DNA of 64,000 nt from Blastococcus sp. TML/M2B (GCF_016612865.1 NZ_JAENZZ010000002.1:1978556-2042555), one strand, 5' to 3'; positions 8,764 through 18,296 are shown, counted from the first letter of the stretch. The notes: generated by a model not told the origin, from the sequence alone. Numbers and translations: made by a program.

Positions 8764-10084
8764 ATGGCGGGCATGCCGACGCCGGACGCCCCCACCCCCG
8801 ACTCCGCCGCTCGCGACGAGCTGGCCCTGGGCGACGACCTGCGGGCGTTCGTGGACGTCTCGCCCTCCCCCGGCCACGCGGTCGCCGAGCTGGCCCGCCG
8901 GCTGACCGCCGCCGGCTTCACCGAGCTGGCCGAGGCCGAGCGGTGGCGGGTGAGCGCCGGCGGCCGGCACTTCGTCGTCCGAGCCGGCAGCCTGATCGCC
9001 TTCCGGCTCGGCAGCGGCGCCCTCGGCGACACCGGGATGCGGCTCGTCGGCGCGCACACCGACAGCCCGACGTTCAAGGTCCGCCCGCACGCCGACGTCC
9101 GGCAGGCCGGGTACCGGCTGGTGGGCGTCGAGCCCTACGGCGGCGGCCTGTGGCACACCTGGCTGGACCGCGAGCTGACCGTCGCCGGCCGGGTGGTCCT
9201 CCGCGGCGGGGGAACGGAGCTGGTTCGGCTGCCCGGGGCGCCGCTGCGCTTCCCGTCGCTGGCCATCCACCTGGACCGCTCGGTGCGCGAGGGCCTCACC
9301 CTCGACCCCCAGCGGCACCTGGTGCCGGTGTGGGACGGCGACCTCGGCGAGGAGCCCGGCCTGCTCGAGGCGGTCGCCGCCGCGGCGGGAGCGACCCCCG
9401 GCGACGTCGTCGGGCACGACCTGGTGCTCGCCGACACCCAGCTCCGCCGCGCGGGCCGGCGCCGACGGCAGCTGGATCGCCGCCCCGCGCCTGGACAACC
9501 TGACCTCCTGCCACGCCGGCCTGCTCGCCCTGCTGGCGGCGCCCGCCGGCGAGCGGACCCAGCTGCTCGTGTGCAACGACCACGAGGAGGTCGGCAGCGG
9601 CTCGATGGCAGGAGCGCGGGGCAGCTTCCTCGAGGACGTCGTCCGCCGGTTGGCCACCGCCACCGACCCGGGCGACGCCGAGGCGGTGCACCGGGCGATC
9701 GCCCGCTCGGTGCTGGTCTCGGCCGACATGGCGCACGGCGTGCACCCGACCCGCGCCGAGCGCCACGAGCCGGCCCACCAGCCGCGGCTGGGCGGTGGGC
9801 CGGTCGTGAAGCTCAACGCGAACCAGGCCTACGCGACGGACGCCGCGACCGGCGGCTGGTTCCGCGAGCGCTGCGCGGAGGCCGGCGTCCCGTCGCAGTC
9901 CTTCGTCATGCGCGCCGACCTCCCGTGCGGCAGCACGATCGGCCCGCTGACCGCGACCCGGCTGGGGATCGCGACCGTCGACGTCGGCATGGCCCAGCTG
10001 GCCATGCACTCCTGCCGCGAGGTCGCCTCGGCGCTCGACGTCCCGCTCATGGTGGACGCGCTCACCGCCTGCCTCGCGGACTGA
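8764..10084 (+). CDS. apeB: M18 family aspartyl aminopeptidase (frame switch inside)
   Basis: About 440 residues, the normal length for M18 metallo-aminopeptidases, which remove N-terminal acidic residues. The first frame carries FVDVSPSPGHAVAELARRL, LVGAHTDSPTFKVRP (zinc His) and VEPYGGGLWHTWLDREL. After a switch near 9450 the second frame carries APRLDNLTS (bridging Asp), LLVCNDHEEVGSGS (catalytic and zinc Glu), MAHGVHPTRAERHEP and LAMHSCREVAS (zinc His). All metal ligands are present, so the protein is probably active if the switch is a sequencing error. The start may be ATG 8764 or 8773. Confidence 0.85.
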
Positions 10085-10139
10085 GCACGGCGACCGGCCG
10101 GGGCTGATCGTCCGGCCGGCCGCCGCAGGTCAGGGTCGC

Positions 10140-11045
10140 TCAGCGGCGTCGCTCGTCGTCCCGGAAGCCCTCCCGGGCGTCGTCGCGGACGCCCTCCCGG
10201 ACGCCGTCGACCTCGATCTCCTCCTTGCGGAGGTCGGCCGAGACCTGCTCCTGCTCGGTGACGGTCTCCTTGTCCAGGCGGACGCGCTCGACCGGCACGG
10301 CCTCCTTCTCGACGACGGCCCGCTCGGCGTGCAGCGTGACCTCGTGCTCCTCCTCGCTGATCGCCGGGCCGTCCATCGCCCGGCCCGCGTTGGCGTCGGT
10401 GATCGGCTCGCGCTCGACGCGGACCTCCTCGCGGGTGACCGGCACGCTCTCGGTCACGTTCTCGGTGACCACGTACTTGCGCAGCCGCGCCCGGCCCACC
10501 TCTTCACGGGTGGTGCCGACGGTCATGCGCTCCTCGGAGCGGGTCATGGCGTCGTCGGTCGTCGGGCCGGAGGTGTCGTGCCCGACCGTGCCGTGCCGGT
10601 TGGTGTCGCGGTCGGTGCCCACGGTGCCGGTGCCGGCCATGTGCCGGCCGGAGGTGTCCTCCATGGCCATGCCGGTGGTGGACTCGGTGCCGGCCAGGTG
10701 CTCACGGCCGGTCGTCTCGGTTCCCGTGCCGCCGGCGCCCATGCCGTAGTAGCGGTAGAGCTCCTGCTCCTCCTGCGGCGAGAGGTGACCGTCCGTGTCG
10801 ATCTTCGGGGCGTCCTTCACGCGGTCCTTGCTCACCGGGACGCGCAGGCCCTGGTCGGTGAGGTCGGCGTCGCGGATGGGGACGAAGGACTCCTTGGTCC
10901 CGAACAGGCCGGTGCGCACGGTGACCCACTCGGGGCGGCCGGTCTCGTCGTCCAGGTACACCTCCCCGGCGGAGCCGATCTTCTGGCCGGACTCGTCGTA
11001 GACGTCCTTGCCGATCACGCGGTCGAGGGTCTCGGTACCGATCAT
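10140..11045 (-). CDS. PRC-barrel plus DUF2382 stress protein
   Basis: 301 residues. The PRC-barrel domain (residues 1-80, DRVIGKDVYDESGQKIGSAG) is followed by a Gly/Thr-rich linker. A C-terminal DUF2382 domain has repeated charged strands (RLRKYVVTENVTESVPVTRE, EREPITDANAGRAM, EEEHEVTLHAERAVVEKEAV) and a very charged tail. Such proteins are common in desiccation- and radiation-tolerant actinobacteria and are usually stress-induced, but have no defined biochemical role. Two hairpins lie in the 347-base upstream gap. Confidence 0.85.
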   Translation of the reverse strand: MIGTETLDRVIGKDVYDESGQKIGSAGEVYLDDETGRPEWVTVRTGLFGTKESFVPIRDADLTDQGLRVPVSKDRVKDAPKIDTDGHLSPQEEQELYRYYGMGAGGTGTETTGREHLAGTESTTGMAMEDTSGRHMAGTGTVGTDRDTNRHGTVGHDTSGPTTDDAMTRSEERMTVGTTREEVGRARLRKYVVTENVTESVPVTREEVRVEREPITDANAGRAMDGPAISEEEHEVTLHAERAVVEKEAVPVERVRLDKETVTEQEQVSADLRKEEIEVDGVREGVRDDAREGFRDDERRR

Positions 11046-11077
11046 CGCGGGTGCGCTCCCATCAGGATGCGGGTGTT

Positions 11078-11101
11078 CCGGTCACCCGTCTGGGTGACCG
11101 G
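11078..11101. promoter_or_regulatory. Perfect hairpin in the 5' region of the PRC/DUF2382 gene
   Basis: CCGGTCACCC at 11078-11087 and GGGTGACCGG at 11092-11101 form a perfect 10-base-pair stem with loop GTCT. It lies 33 bases before the minus-strand start at 11045, so it would be in the leader or promoter. It could be an operator or an RNA hairpin. Confidence 0.5.
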
Positions 11102-11245
11102 GAGGTGCCGGGCGAAACGATCGCGCCCCATCCGGTGTCCCGAGCCGTACCGGAACGCCACCGGGATACCCGTGACGCGGAGTGACGATCGCAGCGGCAT
11201 CGGGGGTATCCGTGCTGCTGAGCGGCGCGCGGGGGTCGCGCGAGA

Positions 11246-11275
11246 TCGTTCGGTTGCGAGACGCAACCGACTCGA
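11246..11275. promoter_or_regulatory. Second hairpin in the 11.0-11.4 kb intergenic gap
   Basis: TCGGTTGCG and CGCAACCGA form a 9-base-pair stem with an AGA loop, extended by GATCG/CGATC across a small bulge. It is in the divergent gap between the PRC/DUF2382 gene and DUF3097. An 8-base inverted pair GGATACCC/GGGTATCC also lies between about 11165 and 11214. No clear promoter boxes were found in this 347-base gap. Confidence 0.4.
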
Positions 11276-11392
11276 TCGGTCGTTCACGCTGAGCAACCGG
11301 GGCCCAGTCGGGCGTGTCCGCCCGAGCGCGGCAGCGCACCCGCCCGGCGCGTCGTCCCGGGCGCGGCGCGCGGGTCTGCCTAGCGTCGTCGA

Positions 11393-12202
11393 GTGCCTCC
11401 CCGTTCGCCGTACGACAACCTCGTCCACCCGCGCACGCAGAAGAAGCCCGTGCCCACCGTCGAGGCCGAGAAGGACCTCGTCGTCGAAGACCCGAGCTCG
11501 GGCTTCGTGGGCGCCGTCGTGCGCTGCGAGAAGGACGTCGTCCACCTCGAGGACCGCTTCGGCCGCGTGAAGGGCTACCCGCTGGGGCCGGGCTTCTGGG
11601 TCGACGGCCGGCCGGTCGTGCTGGTGCGGCCGAAGCAGGCGGCGGCGACCGGGCCCGCGCGCAGCGCCTCGGGCTCCACCTACGTCGCCGGTGCGCGGGC
11701 GCGGGTCGCGCGCGAGGGCCGCATCTACGTCGAGGGCAAGCACGACGCCGAGCTGGTCGAGAAGGTCTGGGGCCACGACCTGCGGATCGAGGGCGTCGTC
11801 GTCGAGCCGCTGCACGGCGTCGACGACCTGCCGGGGATCGTGCGGGAGTTCCGCCCCTCGTCGGGACGGCGCCTCGGCGTGCTGGTCGACCACCTGGTGC
11901 GCGGGTCGAAGGAGTCGCGGATCGCCGAGCAGGTCACCGGCGCCCACGCGCTCGTCGTCGGCCACCCGTACATCGACATCTGGCAGGCCGTGAAGCCGTC
12001 CGTCGTCGGCATCGAGGCGTGGCCGACCGTGCCCAAGGGCGAGGACTGGAAGACCGGCGTCTGCCGGCGGCTGGGCTGGGAGGACGACACCGGCTACGTC
12101 TGGGCGCAGCGCATCCTCGCCCGCGTGCGCACCTGGACCGACCTGGAGCCGCAGCTGATCGGCCGGGTCGAGGAGCTGATCGACTTCGTCACGACCGACT
12201 GA
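11393..12202 (+). CDS. DUF3097 family protein
   Basis: 269 residues from GTG at 11393, of normal length for the family. The N-terminal 85 residues carry SGFVGAVVRCEKDVVHLEDRFG and PLGPGFWVDGRPVVL. The central part has RIYVEGKHDAELVEKVWG, which resembles the first strand and acidic motif of a Toprim fold, then LGVLVDHLVRGSKESRIAEQV (an aspartate in a DxL pattern) and ALVVGHPYIDIWQAVKP. DUF3097 is restricted mainly to actinobacteria and has no established function. The Toprim resemblance suggests nucleic acid cleavage or phosphoryl transfer, which is inference only. Confidence 0.85.
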   Translation: MPPRSPYDNLVHPRTQKKPVPTVEAEKDLVVEDPSSGFVGAVVRCEKDVVHLEDRFGRVKGYPLGPGFWVDGRPVVLVRPKQAAATGPARSASGSTYVAGARARVAREGRIYVEGKHDAELVEKVWGHDLRIEGVVVEPLHGVDDLPGIVREFRPSSGRRLGVLVDHLVRGSKESRIAEQVTGAHALVVGHPYIDIWQAVKPSVVGIEAWPTVPKGEDWKTGVCRRLGWEDDTGYVWAQRILARVRTWTDLEPQLIGRVEELIDFVTTD

Positions 12203-12238
12203 GACCCCGCCGAGACCTGTCGCGGGCACGATGCGCCC

Positions 12239-13686
12239 GTGACCTCGCGGATCAGGGTGCGGACGGCGGTGCTGGCCGCCCTCGTGGTGGCGGGCGTGAG
12301 CGGGTGCGCGGACACGGGTGACGACGCCGGCGCGCCCGGGTCCGTGGCGGGCGAGGGCCCCGCGCGTCCGGGGGCAGGGGGTGACGAACTGGTCGTCGAC
12401 GCGCTCCCGCTGGAGGCGCCGGTGATCATCGACGCCGTTCCCGAGGGGCTGCTGCTCACCGGTCTCAGCTACCGGCCACCGGAGGACGACCTCTGGTTCA
12501 ACGACGCCGCAGGCGACTACCTGCCGGCCCGCGCGACGCTCTACGGCGATCCGGCGCTGGCCGACACCCTGGACGGGCCGGTCGTGCTGGTCGGGACGAG
12601 CACGGGGTCGGCCACCATCGCCGGCCCGGGCTACGAGGCGCCGGGCGAGGAGGTCGACCTGGGCAGCGACCTCCCCGGTCGGGTGGTGCCCGACTCCGAC
12701 CGGACCTGGGTGGTGCTCGAGGGCAACGACTACACCGAGTTCGTCGTCGGCCGGGGGATCGACGACGACGAGCTCGTCGCGGCCGCGCGCGGCGCGGACT
12801 TCGCATCGGCCACCACCGCGCTCGCCGCGGACGCCGTGCCCGCCGGGCTGGAGCCGCTCATCGCCGGGAGCGCGCAGGACCGGCCCGGATCCGGGGCGGG
12901 GGTGCACATGTTCCTCCGGGGCGACGGGACCCAGGTCACCGTGGAACGCCGTGCGGGCCGATCCGCGCCTCGCGGCGCTGTGGGGCTTCTGGCTCGAGGA
13001 CGCCAGCGGGACCACGGTCCGTGGCAACCCGGGTTCTGCCGGCGACCTGCAAGGCGCCAACGTGGGCGACCCCGACGCACGGGGGCGGGTCTGGGCGGAG
13101 GACGGCCTGGTCATCTCCGTCGTCGTGACCATGGGCGCGGACAGGGACCGGGCCGGGGACCGGGAGCAGGTCCTCGACCAGGTCGTCGAGGCCCTCCGCG
13201 TCGGGACGTGGGAGGAGTTCGAGGCGCTGGACGGGGAGATCCAGAGCCGCCCGCCGACCGCGGTGGAGTCGCCCTGCCCGTCGGACAGCGGCTACACGAG
13301 CGGGGTGGAGGGGAACTCCCGCTGGGTGTTCCAGCTGGCACCGAACCCCTACTCCAGCTGGGGCGAGTGGAGCACCTGCTCCTTCGATCTCACCTCCGGC
13401 GGCGGCAACGGCGGGTCGGTGCTGCCACCGCCGCTGGGCGAGCTGGGCCGTCAGCGGCTTCGGTTCCGGGATCGTGGGCGGCGTGGCCCCACCGGGGACG
13501 ACGCGGGTCACGGTGACCGCCGTCGACGGGAGCACGCGGGACGCCGTGCTCGCCGCCGACGGGCCGCGCCCCGGTGAGCGGGTCTGGGGCACCTACCTGC
13601 CGGTGTTCCCACCGCCGGGTGGCACGGCGCCGTTCACCGTGACGGCCTACGACGCGGCCGGCGCCGTCCTGGCCACCTCCGGCTAG
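12239..13686 (+). CDS. Secreted lipoprotein of unknown function (two frame switches)
   Basis: Starts GTG at 12239 with a signal peptide (TAVLAALVVAGVSGC) ending in a lipobox Cys at about residue 23. The first part contains ITGLSYRPPEDDLWFNDAAG-like exposed segments and VVLEGNDYTEFVVGRGIDDDELVAAARG. Near 12945 the frame changes to DPRLAALWGFWLEDASGTTV and DGLVISVVVTMG, and near 13455 again to GVAPPGTTRVTVTAVDGST, ending in a beta-rich domain PFTVTAYDAAGAVLATSG. The length is two bases over a multiple of three, matching two extra bases. No family was recognised. Confidence 0.65.
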
Positions 13687-13705
13687 GTGCTCCTCCCCTC
13701 CCGAA

Positions 13706-13771
13706 CCGGCGAGATCGCCGATCTCGCACGCCCGGAGGCCCGGGAACGTGCGAGATCGGCGATCTCGCCGG
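13706..13771. terminator. Perfect 25-bp stem bidirectional terminator
   Basis: Positions 13706-13730 are the exact reverse complement of 13747-13771, with a 16-base loop that can pair CCCGG/CCGGG. Each arm also contains an internal near-palindrome GAGATCGCCGATCTC. It separates the lipoprotein gene from the convergent aldo/keto reductase. Confidence 0.85.
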
Positions 13772-13787
13772 GGTGGGGTGGATCAGG

Positions 13788-14624
13788 TCAGCGGGGGATG
13801 TAGTTGAACGTGTCCGGGTCGGGGCCGGTGCGCTCGCCGCGGTCCAGCCCGGTCAGCGCCGCCATGTCCGACGTCGACAGCTCGAAGTCGAACAGCGCGA
13901 AGTTCTCCTCCATGCGCGTGCGTGACACCGACTTCGGGAAGACGACGTCGCCGCGCTGCACGTGCCAGCGCAGCACGACCTGCGCCGGCGTGCGCTCCAG
14001 GCGCTCGGCGATCGCGGTGATGGCCGGGTCGTCGAGCACCTTGCCCTGCGCGATCGGCGACCACGCCTCGGTGACGATCTCGTGCTCGGCGTCGAAGGCC
14101 CGCAGCTCGTCCTGCGCGAGGTAGGGGTGCACCTCGATCTGGTTCACCGCCGGCCGCACCTCGGTCTCGTCGAAGAGCCGGCGCAGGTGGTGCGCCTGGA
14201 AGTTGGAGACGCCGACGGCCCTGGCGCGGCCCCCGGCGTAGATCTCCTCCATGGCCTTCCAGGTCTCGACGAAGTCGACGTCGATGCCGGGCAGCGGCCA
14301 GTGGATGAGGAACAGGTCCAGGTGGTCGGTGCCGAGGTCGGCCAGGGTCCGGTCGAAGGCGCGCAGCGCGTCGTCGCGGCGGTGGAAGCCGTTGTTCAGC
14401 TTGCTGGTCACGAAGATCTCGCCGCGGTCGATGCCGGAGCGGGCGATGGCCTCGCCGACGCCCTTCTCGTTGCCGTACATCTCCGCGGTGTCGATGTGCC
14501 GGTAGCCGACCTCGAGCGCCTGGGCGACGACGTCGGCGGTGTCCTCCGGCGGGACCTGGTAGACGCCGAACCCCAGCTGGGGGATCTCGACGCCGTTGTT
14601 CAGAGCGATGGTGGGCACGGCCAC
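13788..14624 (-). CDS. Aldo/keto reductase
   Basis: 278-residue NADPH-dependent oxidoreductase of the AKR5/2,5-diketo-D-gluconate reductase type, from GTG at 14624. A second GTG two codons later is also possible. The catalytic tetrad is visible: Asp in RHIDTAEMYGNE, Tyr in the same segment, Lys in TSKLNN and His in LFLIHWP. Cofactor-site motifs are VGVSNFQAHHLRRL, NQIEVHPYL, WSPIAQGK and the C-terminal FPKSVSRTRMEENF. It would reduce small aldehydes or ketones in the cytoplasm. Confidence 0.9.
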   Translation of the reverse strand: MAVPTIALNNGVEIPQLGFGVYQVPPEDTADVVAQALEVGYRHIDTAEMYGNEKGVGEAIARSGIDRGEIFVTSKLNNGFHRRDDALRAFDRTLADLGTDHLDLFLIHWPLPGIDVDFVETWKAMEEIYAGGRARAVGVSNFQAHHLRRLFDETEVRPAVNQIEVHPYLAQDELRAFDAEHEIVTEAWSPIAQGKVLDDPAITAIAERLERTPAQVVLRWHVQRGDVVFPKSVSRTRMEENFALFDFELSTSDMAALTGLDRGERTGPDPDTFNYIPR

Positions 14625-14692
14625 AGGAAAGGTCCTCTCGACGGGAAACGGCCCCCGCGCGACGGGTCGTGCGCGATCGGGCCGTCCACCGC

Positions 14693-15946
14693 CTACCCCT
14701 GCGTCGCGGCGTTCACCCGTTCCACCGGGGTCGCGGCCGACACAGCCGCCCGCTCCCGCAGCAGCGGCGCCCCGACGAGCGCGAGCACGCCGGCGAGCGC
14801 GGCGGCGAGGGCCGGCACGGCGAACGCCCGCTCCGCGCCCCACGCGTCGACGGCGGCGCCCGCCAGCGCCGAGCCCGCGGTGACGCCGAGCGTGAGGCCG
14901 GTGATCGTCCAGGCCAGCGACTCGGTGAGCACGCCCCGACCCACCCGGGACTCGACCAGCGAGGTGCCCGACACCAGGACCGGCGCGATGGTCAGCCCGG
15001 CGAGGAAGCCGCAGAGGGCGAGCAGCAGCAGCGAGCCCACGGCCCACAGCAGCTGGGCGGCCAGGGCGAAGGCCACCGCCGTCGCCACGAACCGTCCGGC
15101 CAGCGACGCGGCCGGGCGGGCCAGCCCGTAGACCAGGCCCGCGACCAGGCTGCCGAGGGCGAACACCGCCAGCGCCAGACCGGAGAACGCCTTGGCGCCC
15201 TCGGCCTCGGCGAACCCGATGACGACGACGTCGATCGCGCCGAACACCGCCCCCACGGCCAGGTAGGTGAGCGCGACGACCAGGAGCGCCGGGGTGAGCA
15301 CGGAGCGGTGCCGGCCCGAGGACGGCGTCTCGCGCGGGTGCAGCGGCGGCTCGCTGGCGCGCAGCGAGGCCAGGGCCAGGCCACCGGCCACGCCCAGCAG
15401 GATGCCGGTGAGGAAGCCGACCTCCGGCGCGACCAGGGTGGCCAGCAGCGTCACCAGCGGCGGGCCGACGATGAACACCACCTCGTCGACGACAGCCTCG
15501 AAGGCGAACGCCGTCTGCCGGCCCGCGGGGTCCAGCGCCGCCGACCACCGGGCGCGCACCATCGAGCCGACGTTGGGCGCCGAGGCGCCGGTCAACGCGG
15601 CCAGCAGGAACCAGCTCCACCGCGGGGCGCCGGTCTGCACCGCCACGGCGAAGGCGACGCCGGTGAGCAGCATCGCCGCCATCGCGACCCGCAGCACGAC
15701 GCCCTGCCCGCGGCGGTCCATGGCCCGGGCCCACTGCGGGCCGGCCAGGGCGAAGCTCAGCGCCAGCGTGCCGGAGACGGCGCCCGCGAGGCCGTAGCTG
15801 CCGGACGCCTCCTGGACCAGGAGGACCGCGCCCAGCCCCAGCATCGGGGCGGGCAGCCGGGCGACCCAGCCGGCGAGGGCGAACGCCCGCGCGCCGGGCA
15901 CGGCGAACAGGCGGCGGTAGGGATCGAAGACGGTGCGGGGTGACAC
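14693..15946 (-). CDS. MFS transporter
   Basis: 417 residues from GTG at 15946, with about twelve hydrophobic segments (for example FLLAALTGASAPNVGSMVRA and VFALGSLVAGLVYGLARPAA). The loop after helix 2 reads QWARAMDRRGQGVVLR, a version of the MFS A motif. A central basic loop (HPRETPSSGRHRSVL) separates the two six-helix halves. It is probably a drug or metabolite exporter; the substrate is unknown. It is divergent from moaA with a 153-base gap in which no riboswitch was recognised. Confidence 0.85.
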   Translation of the reverse strand: MSPRTVFDPYRRLFAVPGARAFALAGWVARLPAPMLGLGAVLLVQEASGSYGLAGAVSGTLALSFALAGPQWARAMDRRGQGVVLRVAMAAMLLTGVAFAVAVQTGAPRWSWFLLAALTGASAPNVGSMVRARWSAALDPAGRQTAFAFEAVVDEVVFIVGPPLVTLLATLVAPEVGFLTGILLGVAGGLALASLRASEPPLHPRETPSSGRHRSVLTPALLVVALTYLAVGAVFGAIDVVVIGFAEAEGAKAFSGLALAVFALGSLVAGLVYGLARPAASLAGRFVATAVAFALAAQLLWAVGSLLLLALCGFLAGLTIAPVLVSGTSLVESRVGRGVLTESLAWTITGLTLGVTAGSALAGAAVDAWGAERAFAVPALAAALAGVLALVGAPLLRERAAVSAATPVERVNAATQG

Positions 15947-16099
15947 GGGCTGCTCGCGCTTCCTGGCCACGGGCGAGTGCGGGCCCAGAGCTCCGCCGGT
16001 CCCTCGGGTGGCAGCCGGGAGCCTAGCTCCGGGACGGCTCCGGGCACCGCCGCATTTCCGGCCCCGGCATCCGTCGTCCCACAGGGATACATTCGCCCC

Positions 16100-17155
16100 A
16101 TGACCGGCGCCGAGCTCCCCGACCCGGTGGTCCGGCGCGCCGTGCCGCCCCCGGCGCCGGGCTCCGGCGGGCTGGTCGACCGGCACGGCCGGGTGGCCAC
16201 GGACCTCCGGGTGTCGCTGACCGACCGCTGCAACCTGCGCTGCACCTACTGCATGCCGCCCGAGGGCCTGGACTGGCTGCCCAAGGTCGAGGTGCTCACC
16301 GACGAGGAGATCGTCCGGCTGGTGCGCATCGGCGTGGAGCACCTCGGCATCGAGGAGGTCCGGTTCACCGGCGGCGAGCCGCTGCTGCGCCCGGGCCTGG
16401 TCGGCATCGTCGCCGGCGCGACCGCGCTCACGCCGCGGCCCGAGGTCAGCCTGACCACGAACGCGATCGGCCTGGCCCGGGTCGCGCCGGCACTGGCCGC
16501 GGCGGGGCTGGACCGGATCAACGTCAGCCTGGACACCGTCGACCGCGACCGGTTCAAGCAGCTCACCCACCGAGACCGGTTCGACGACGTCCTGGCCGGG
16601 CTGGCCGCCGCGCAGCGCGCCGGGCTCACGCCGGTCAAGGTCAACGCCGTCCTGCTGCGCGGCATGAACGAGGACGACGCCGTCCCGCTGCTCGACTTCT
16701 GCCTGGAGCACGGCTACCAGCTGCGGTTCATCGAGCAGATGCCGCTGGACGCCCACCACGCCTGGACCCGCGGCGAGATGGTCACCGCCGAGGACATCCT
16801 CGAGCGGCTGTCCGCGGCCCACACGCTCACGCCGGACACCGAGGCCCGCGGCTCCGCGCCCGCCGAGCGCTGGCTCGTCGACGGCGGGCCGGCCACCGTC
16901 GGCGTCATCGCGTCGGTGACCCGGTCGTTCTGCGGCAGCTGCGACCGCACCCGGCTCACCGCCGACGGCCAGATCCGCAACTGCCTGTTCGCCCGCGAGG
17001 AGTCCGACCTGCGGACGCCGCTGCGCGAGGGGGCCACCGACCAGGAGATCGCCGACCGCTGGCGGATCGCCACCCTCGGCAAGCTGCCCGGGCACGGCAT
17101 CGACGACCCGTCGTTCCTGCAGCCGACCCGGCCCATGTCCGCGATCGGGGGGTGA
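16100..17155 (+). CDS. moaA: GTP 3',8-cyclase MoaA
   Basis: 351 residues. This radical SAM enzyme carries out the first step of molybdenum cofactor synthesis, GTP to 3',8-cyclo-7,8-dihydro-GTP. The N-terminal cluster cysteines are 44, 48 and 51 (CNLRCTYC); SAM contacts are FTGGEPLLR near residue 92; the substrate-side cluster uses Cys278, Cys281 and Cys295 (CGSCDRTRL...RNC). The family C-terminal GG is present (SAIGG). It is followed after 2 bases by moaD, so the two form an operon. The other cofactor genes in the window lie on the opposite strand from 28 kb. Confidence 0.97.
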   Translation: MTGAELPDPVVRRAVPPPAPGSGGLVDRHGRVATDLRVSLTDRCNLRCTYCMPPEGLDWLPKVEVLTDEEIVRLVRIGVEHLGIEEVRFTGGEPLLRPGLVGIVAGATALTPRPEVSLTTNAIGLARVAPALAAAGLDRINVSLDTVDRDRFKQLTHRDRFDDVLAGLAAAQRAGLTPVKVNAVLLRGMNEDDAVPLLDFCLEHGYQLRFIEQMPLDAHHAWTRGEMVTAEDILERLSAAHTLTPDTEARGSAPAERWLVDGGPATVGVIASVTRSFCGSCDRTRLTADGQIRNCLFAREESDLRTPLREGATDQEIADRWRIATLGKLPGHGIDDPSFLQPTRPMSAIGG

Positions 17156-17157
17156 GG

Positions 17158-17400
17158 ATGCCCGTCACCGTGCGCTACTTCGCCGGCGCCCGCGCGGCCT
17201 CCGGCGTGGACACCGAGATCCGCGAGGCCGCCTCGCTGGACCAGCTGGTCGGCCAGATCGTCGACACCCACGGCGCCCGGATGGCCAAGGTCCTCACCGC
17301 CTGCTCGTTCCTGGTGGACGGAACGCAGACCCGGGACCGGTCGTTGGAGCTCTCACCGGGCGCCGTCGTGGACGTACTGCCCCCGTTCGCCGGAGGGTGA
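17158..17400 (+). CDS. moaD: MoaD/ThiS-family sulfur carrier protein
   Basis: 80-residue ubiquitin-fold protein (VTVRYFAGARAASG, FLVDGTQT, GAVVDVLPPFAGG) ending in the GG that is adenylated and thiocarboxylated. The start ATG at 17158 follows GGGGTGAGG, which overlaps the moaA stop. It should be the small subunit of molybdopterin synthase, with the MoaE at 28007-28429 as partner. Confidence 0.93.
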   Translation: MPVTVRYFAGARAASGVDTEIREAASLDQLVGQIVDTHGARMAKVLTACSFLVDGTQTRDRSLELSPGAVVDVLPPFAGG

Positions 17401-17498
17401 CAGGCCCGGGAGCATCGCAGCGAGGAACGAGCGAGGAGCGGATCGGGCCGCGGAGCCCGACCAGTGCTACAGCGGGTGACGGGCGGGAGGATGGGCGC

Positions 17499-17702
17499 AT
17501 GAGCATCTTCGAGAAGGCCAAGGCCAAGGCCGAGGAACTGCTGGGCCGCGCCGAGCAGGTGTACGGCGAGTCCCACGGGGATGCGGCGGCCACCGTCGCC
17601 GGCGAGGCGCACCTCATGGAGGCGCAGGCCGAGGAGGAGACCCTCGAGCGCGCCGACCGGCCGGAGGACCCGGACGACGACGGGCTCGCCGGCGTCCGCT
17701 GA
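17499..17702 (+). CDS. Small charged helical protein
   Basis: 67 residues from ATG at 17499, with GGGAGG about 8 bases upstream. It begins MSIFEKAKAKAEELLGRAEQVYG, a long amphipathic helix, then HLMEAQAEEETLERADRPED and an acidic end. The composition resembles small CsbD- or antitoxin-like stress proteins of actinobacteria, but no family is firmly recognised. It lies about 100 bases after moaD and may be independent. Confidence 0.6.
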   Translation: MSIFEKAKAKAEELLGRAEQVYGESHGDAAATVAGEAHLMEAQAEEETLERADRPEDPDDDGLAGVR

Positions 17703-17767
17703 CCGGCGTCCGCTGACCGGCGCACGCTCCGGTTGACGCCGGGGGCGCGGAGGCGGAATGTGCCGAC

Positions 17768-18280
17768 ATGGTTCCGGATCACCTCGGCGACGTCGCCCCG
17801 TGGCGTGACTGGTGCTCGGCCGCGGAGGGGGCGCTGCGCTTCCTCGCCGGGTACGTGGGCTGGGACGTCTGGCTGGTCACCCAGGTCGTCGACGAGCGCC
17901 AGGTGATCCTGCTGGCCCACCCCGAGGGTGCCGCCGCACCGGGCATGGAGCTGCCCTGGGAGCGCAGCTTCTGCCGCCAGATGACGGAGGGACGCGCGCC
18001 GCGGCTGGCCACCGTCACCGCGGCCGTCCCCGCGTACGCCTCCCGCACGACCGGCTCGATCGCCGACGTAGCGGCCTACGTGGGCGTGCCGCTGGTGCGT
18101 GCCGACGGCGCCCTGTTCGGCACGCTGTGCGGGGTGGCGTTCCGCGCCAAACCGCGCAGCGCGGTGCGCGAGCTGCGGGTGGTCGAGGCCGCCGCCCGCA
18201 TGCTCAGCACGCTCATGGCGGCCGGGATGGACCCGCCGCCGCTGCCCGAGCGCCCGGTCGGCGGCTCCGGCGTCGGCTAG
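17768..18280 (+). CDS. GAF domain protein
   Basis: 170 residues consisting almost only of a GAF sensor domain: LAGYVGWDVWLVTQVVDERQVILL, then SFCRQMTEGRAPRLATV, VAAYVGVPLVRADGALFGTLCGV and the closing helix ELRVVEAAARMLSTLM. There is no output domain, so it may act by binding a partner. It is convergent with a PAS-GAF-SpoIIE phosphatase that ends 16 bases away. Confidence 0.8.
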   Translation: MVPDHLGDVAPWRDWCSAAEGALRFLAGYVGWDVWLVTQVVDERQVILLAHPEGAAAPGMELPWERSFCRQMTEGRAPRLATVTAAVPAYASRTTGSIADVAAYVGVPLVRADGALFGTLCGVAFRAKPRSAVRELRVVEAAARMLSTLMAAGMDPPPLPERPVGGSGVG

Positions 18281-18296
18281 CAGCGTCCAGTGATGT

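Noticed and set aside
11165..11214. SigB-type promoter using GGGTAT in the 11.2 kb gap
   Set aside because: No GNNT element lies 14-16 bases upstream on either strand.
15947..16099. Molybdenum cofactor riboswitch before moaA
   Set aside because: The 153-base gap shows none of the conserved helices or sequence of the known Moco RNA that I could recognise.
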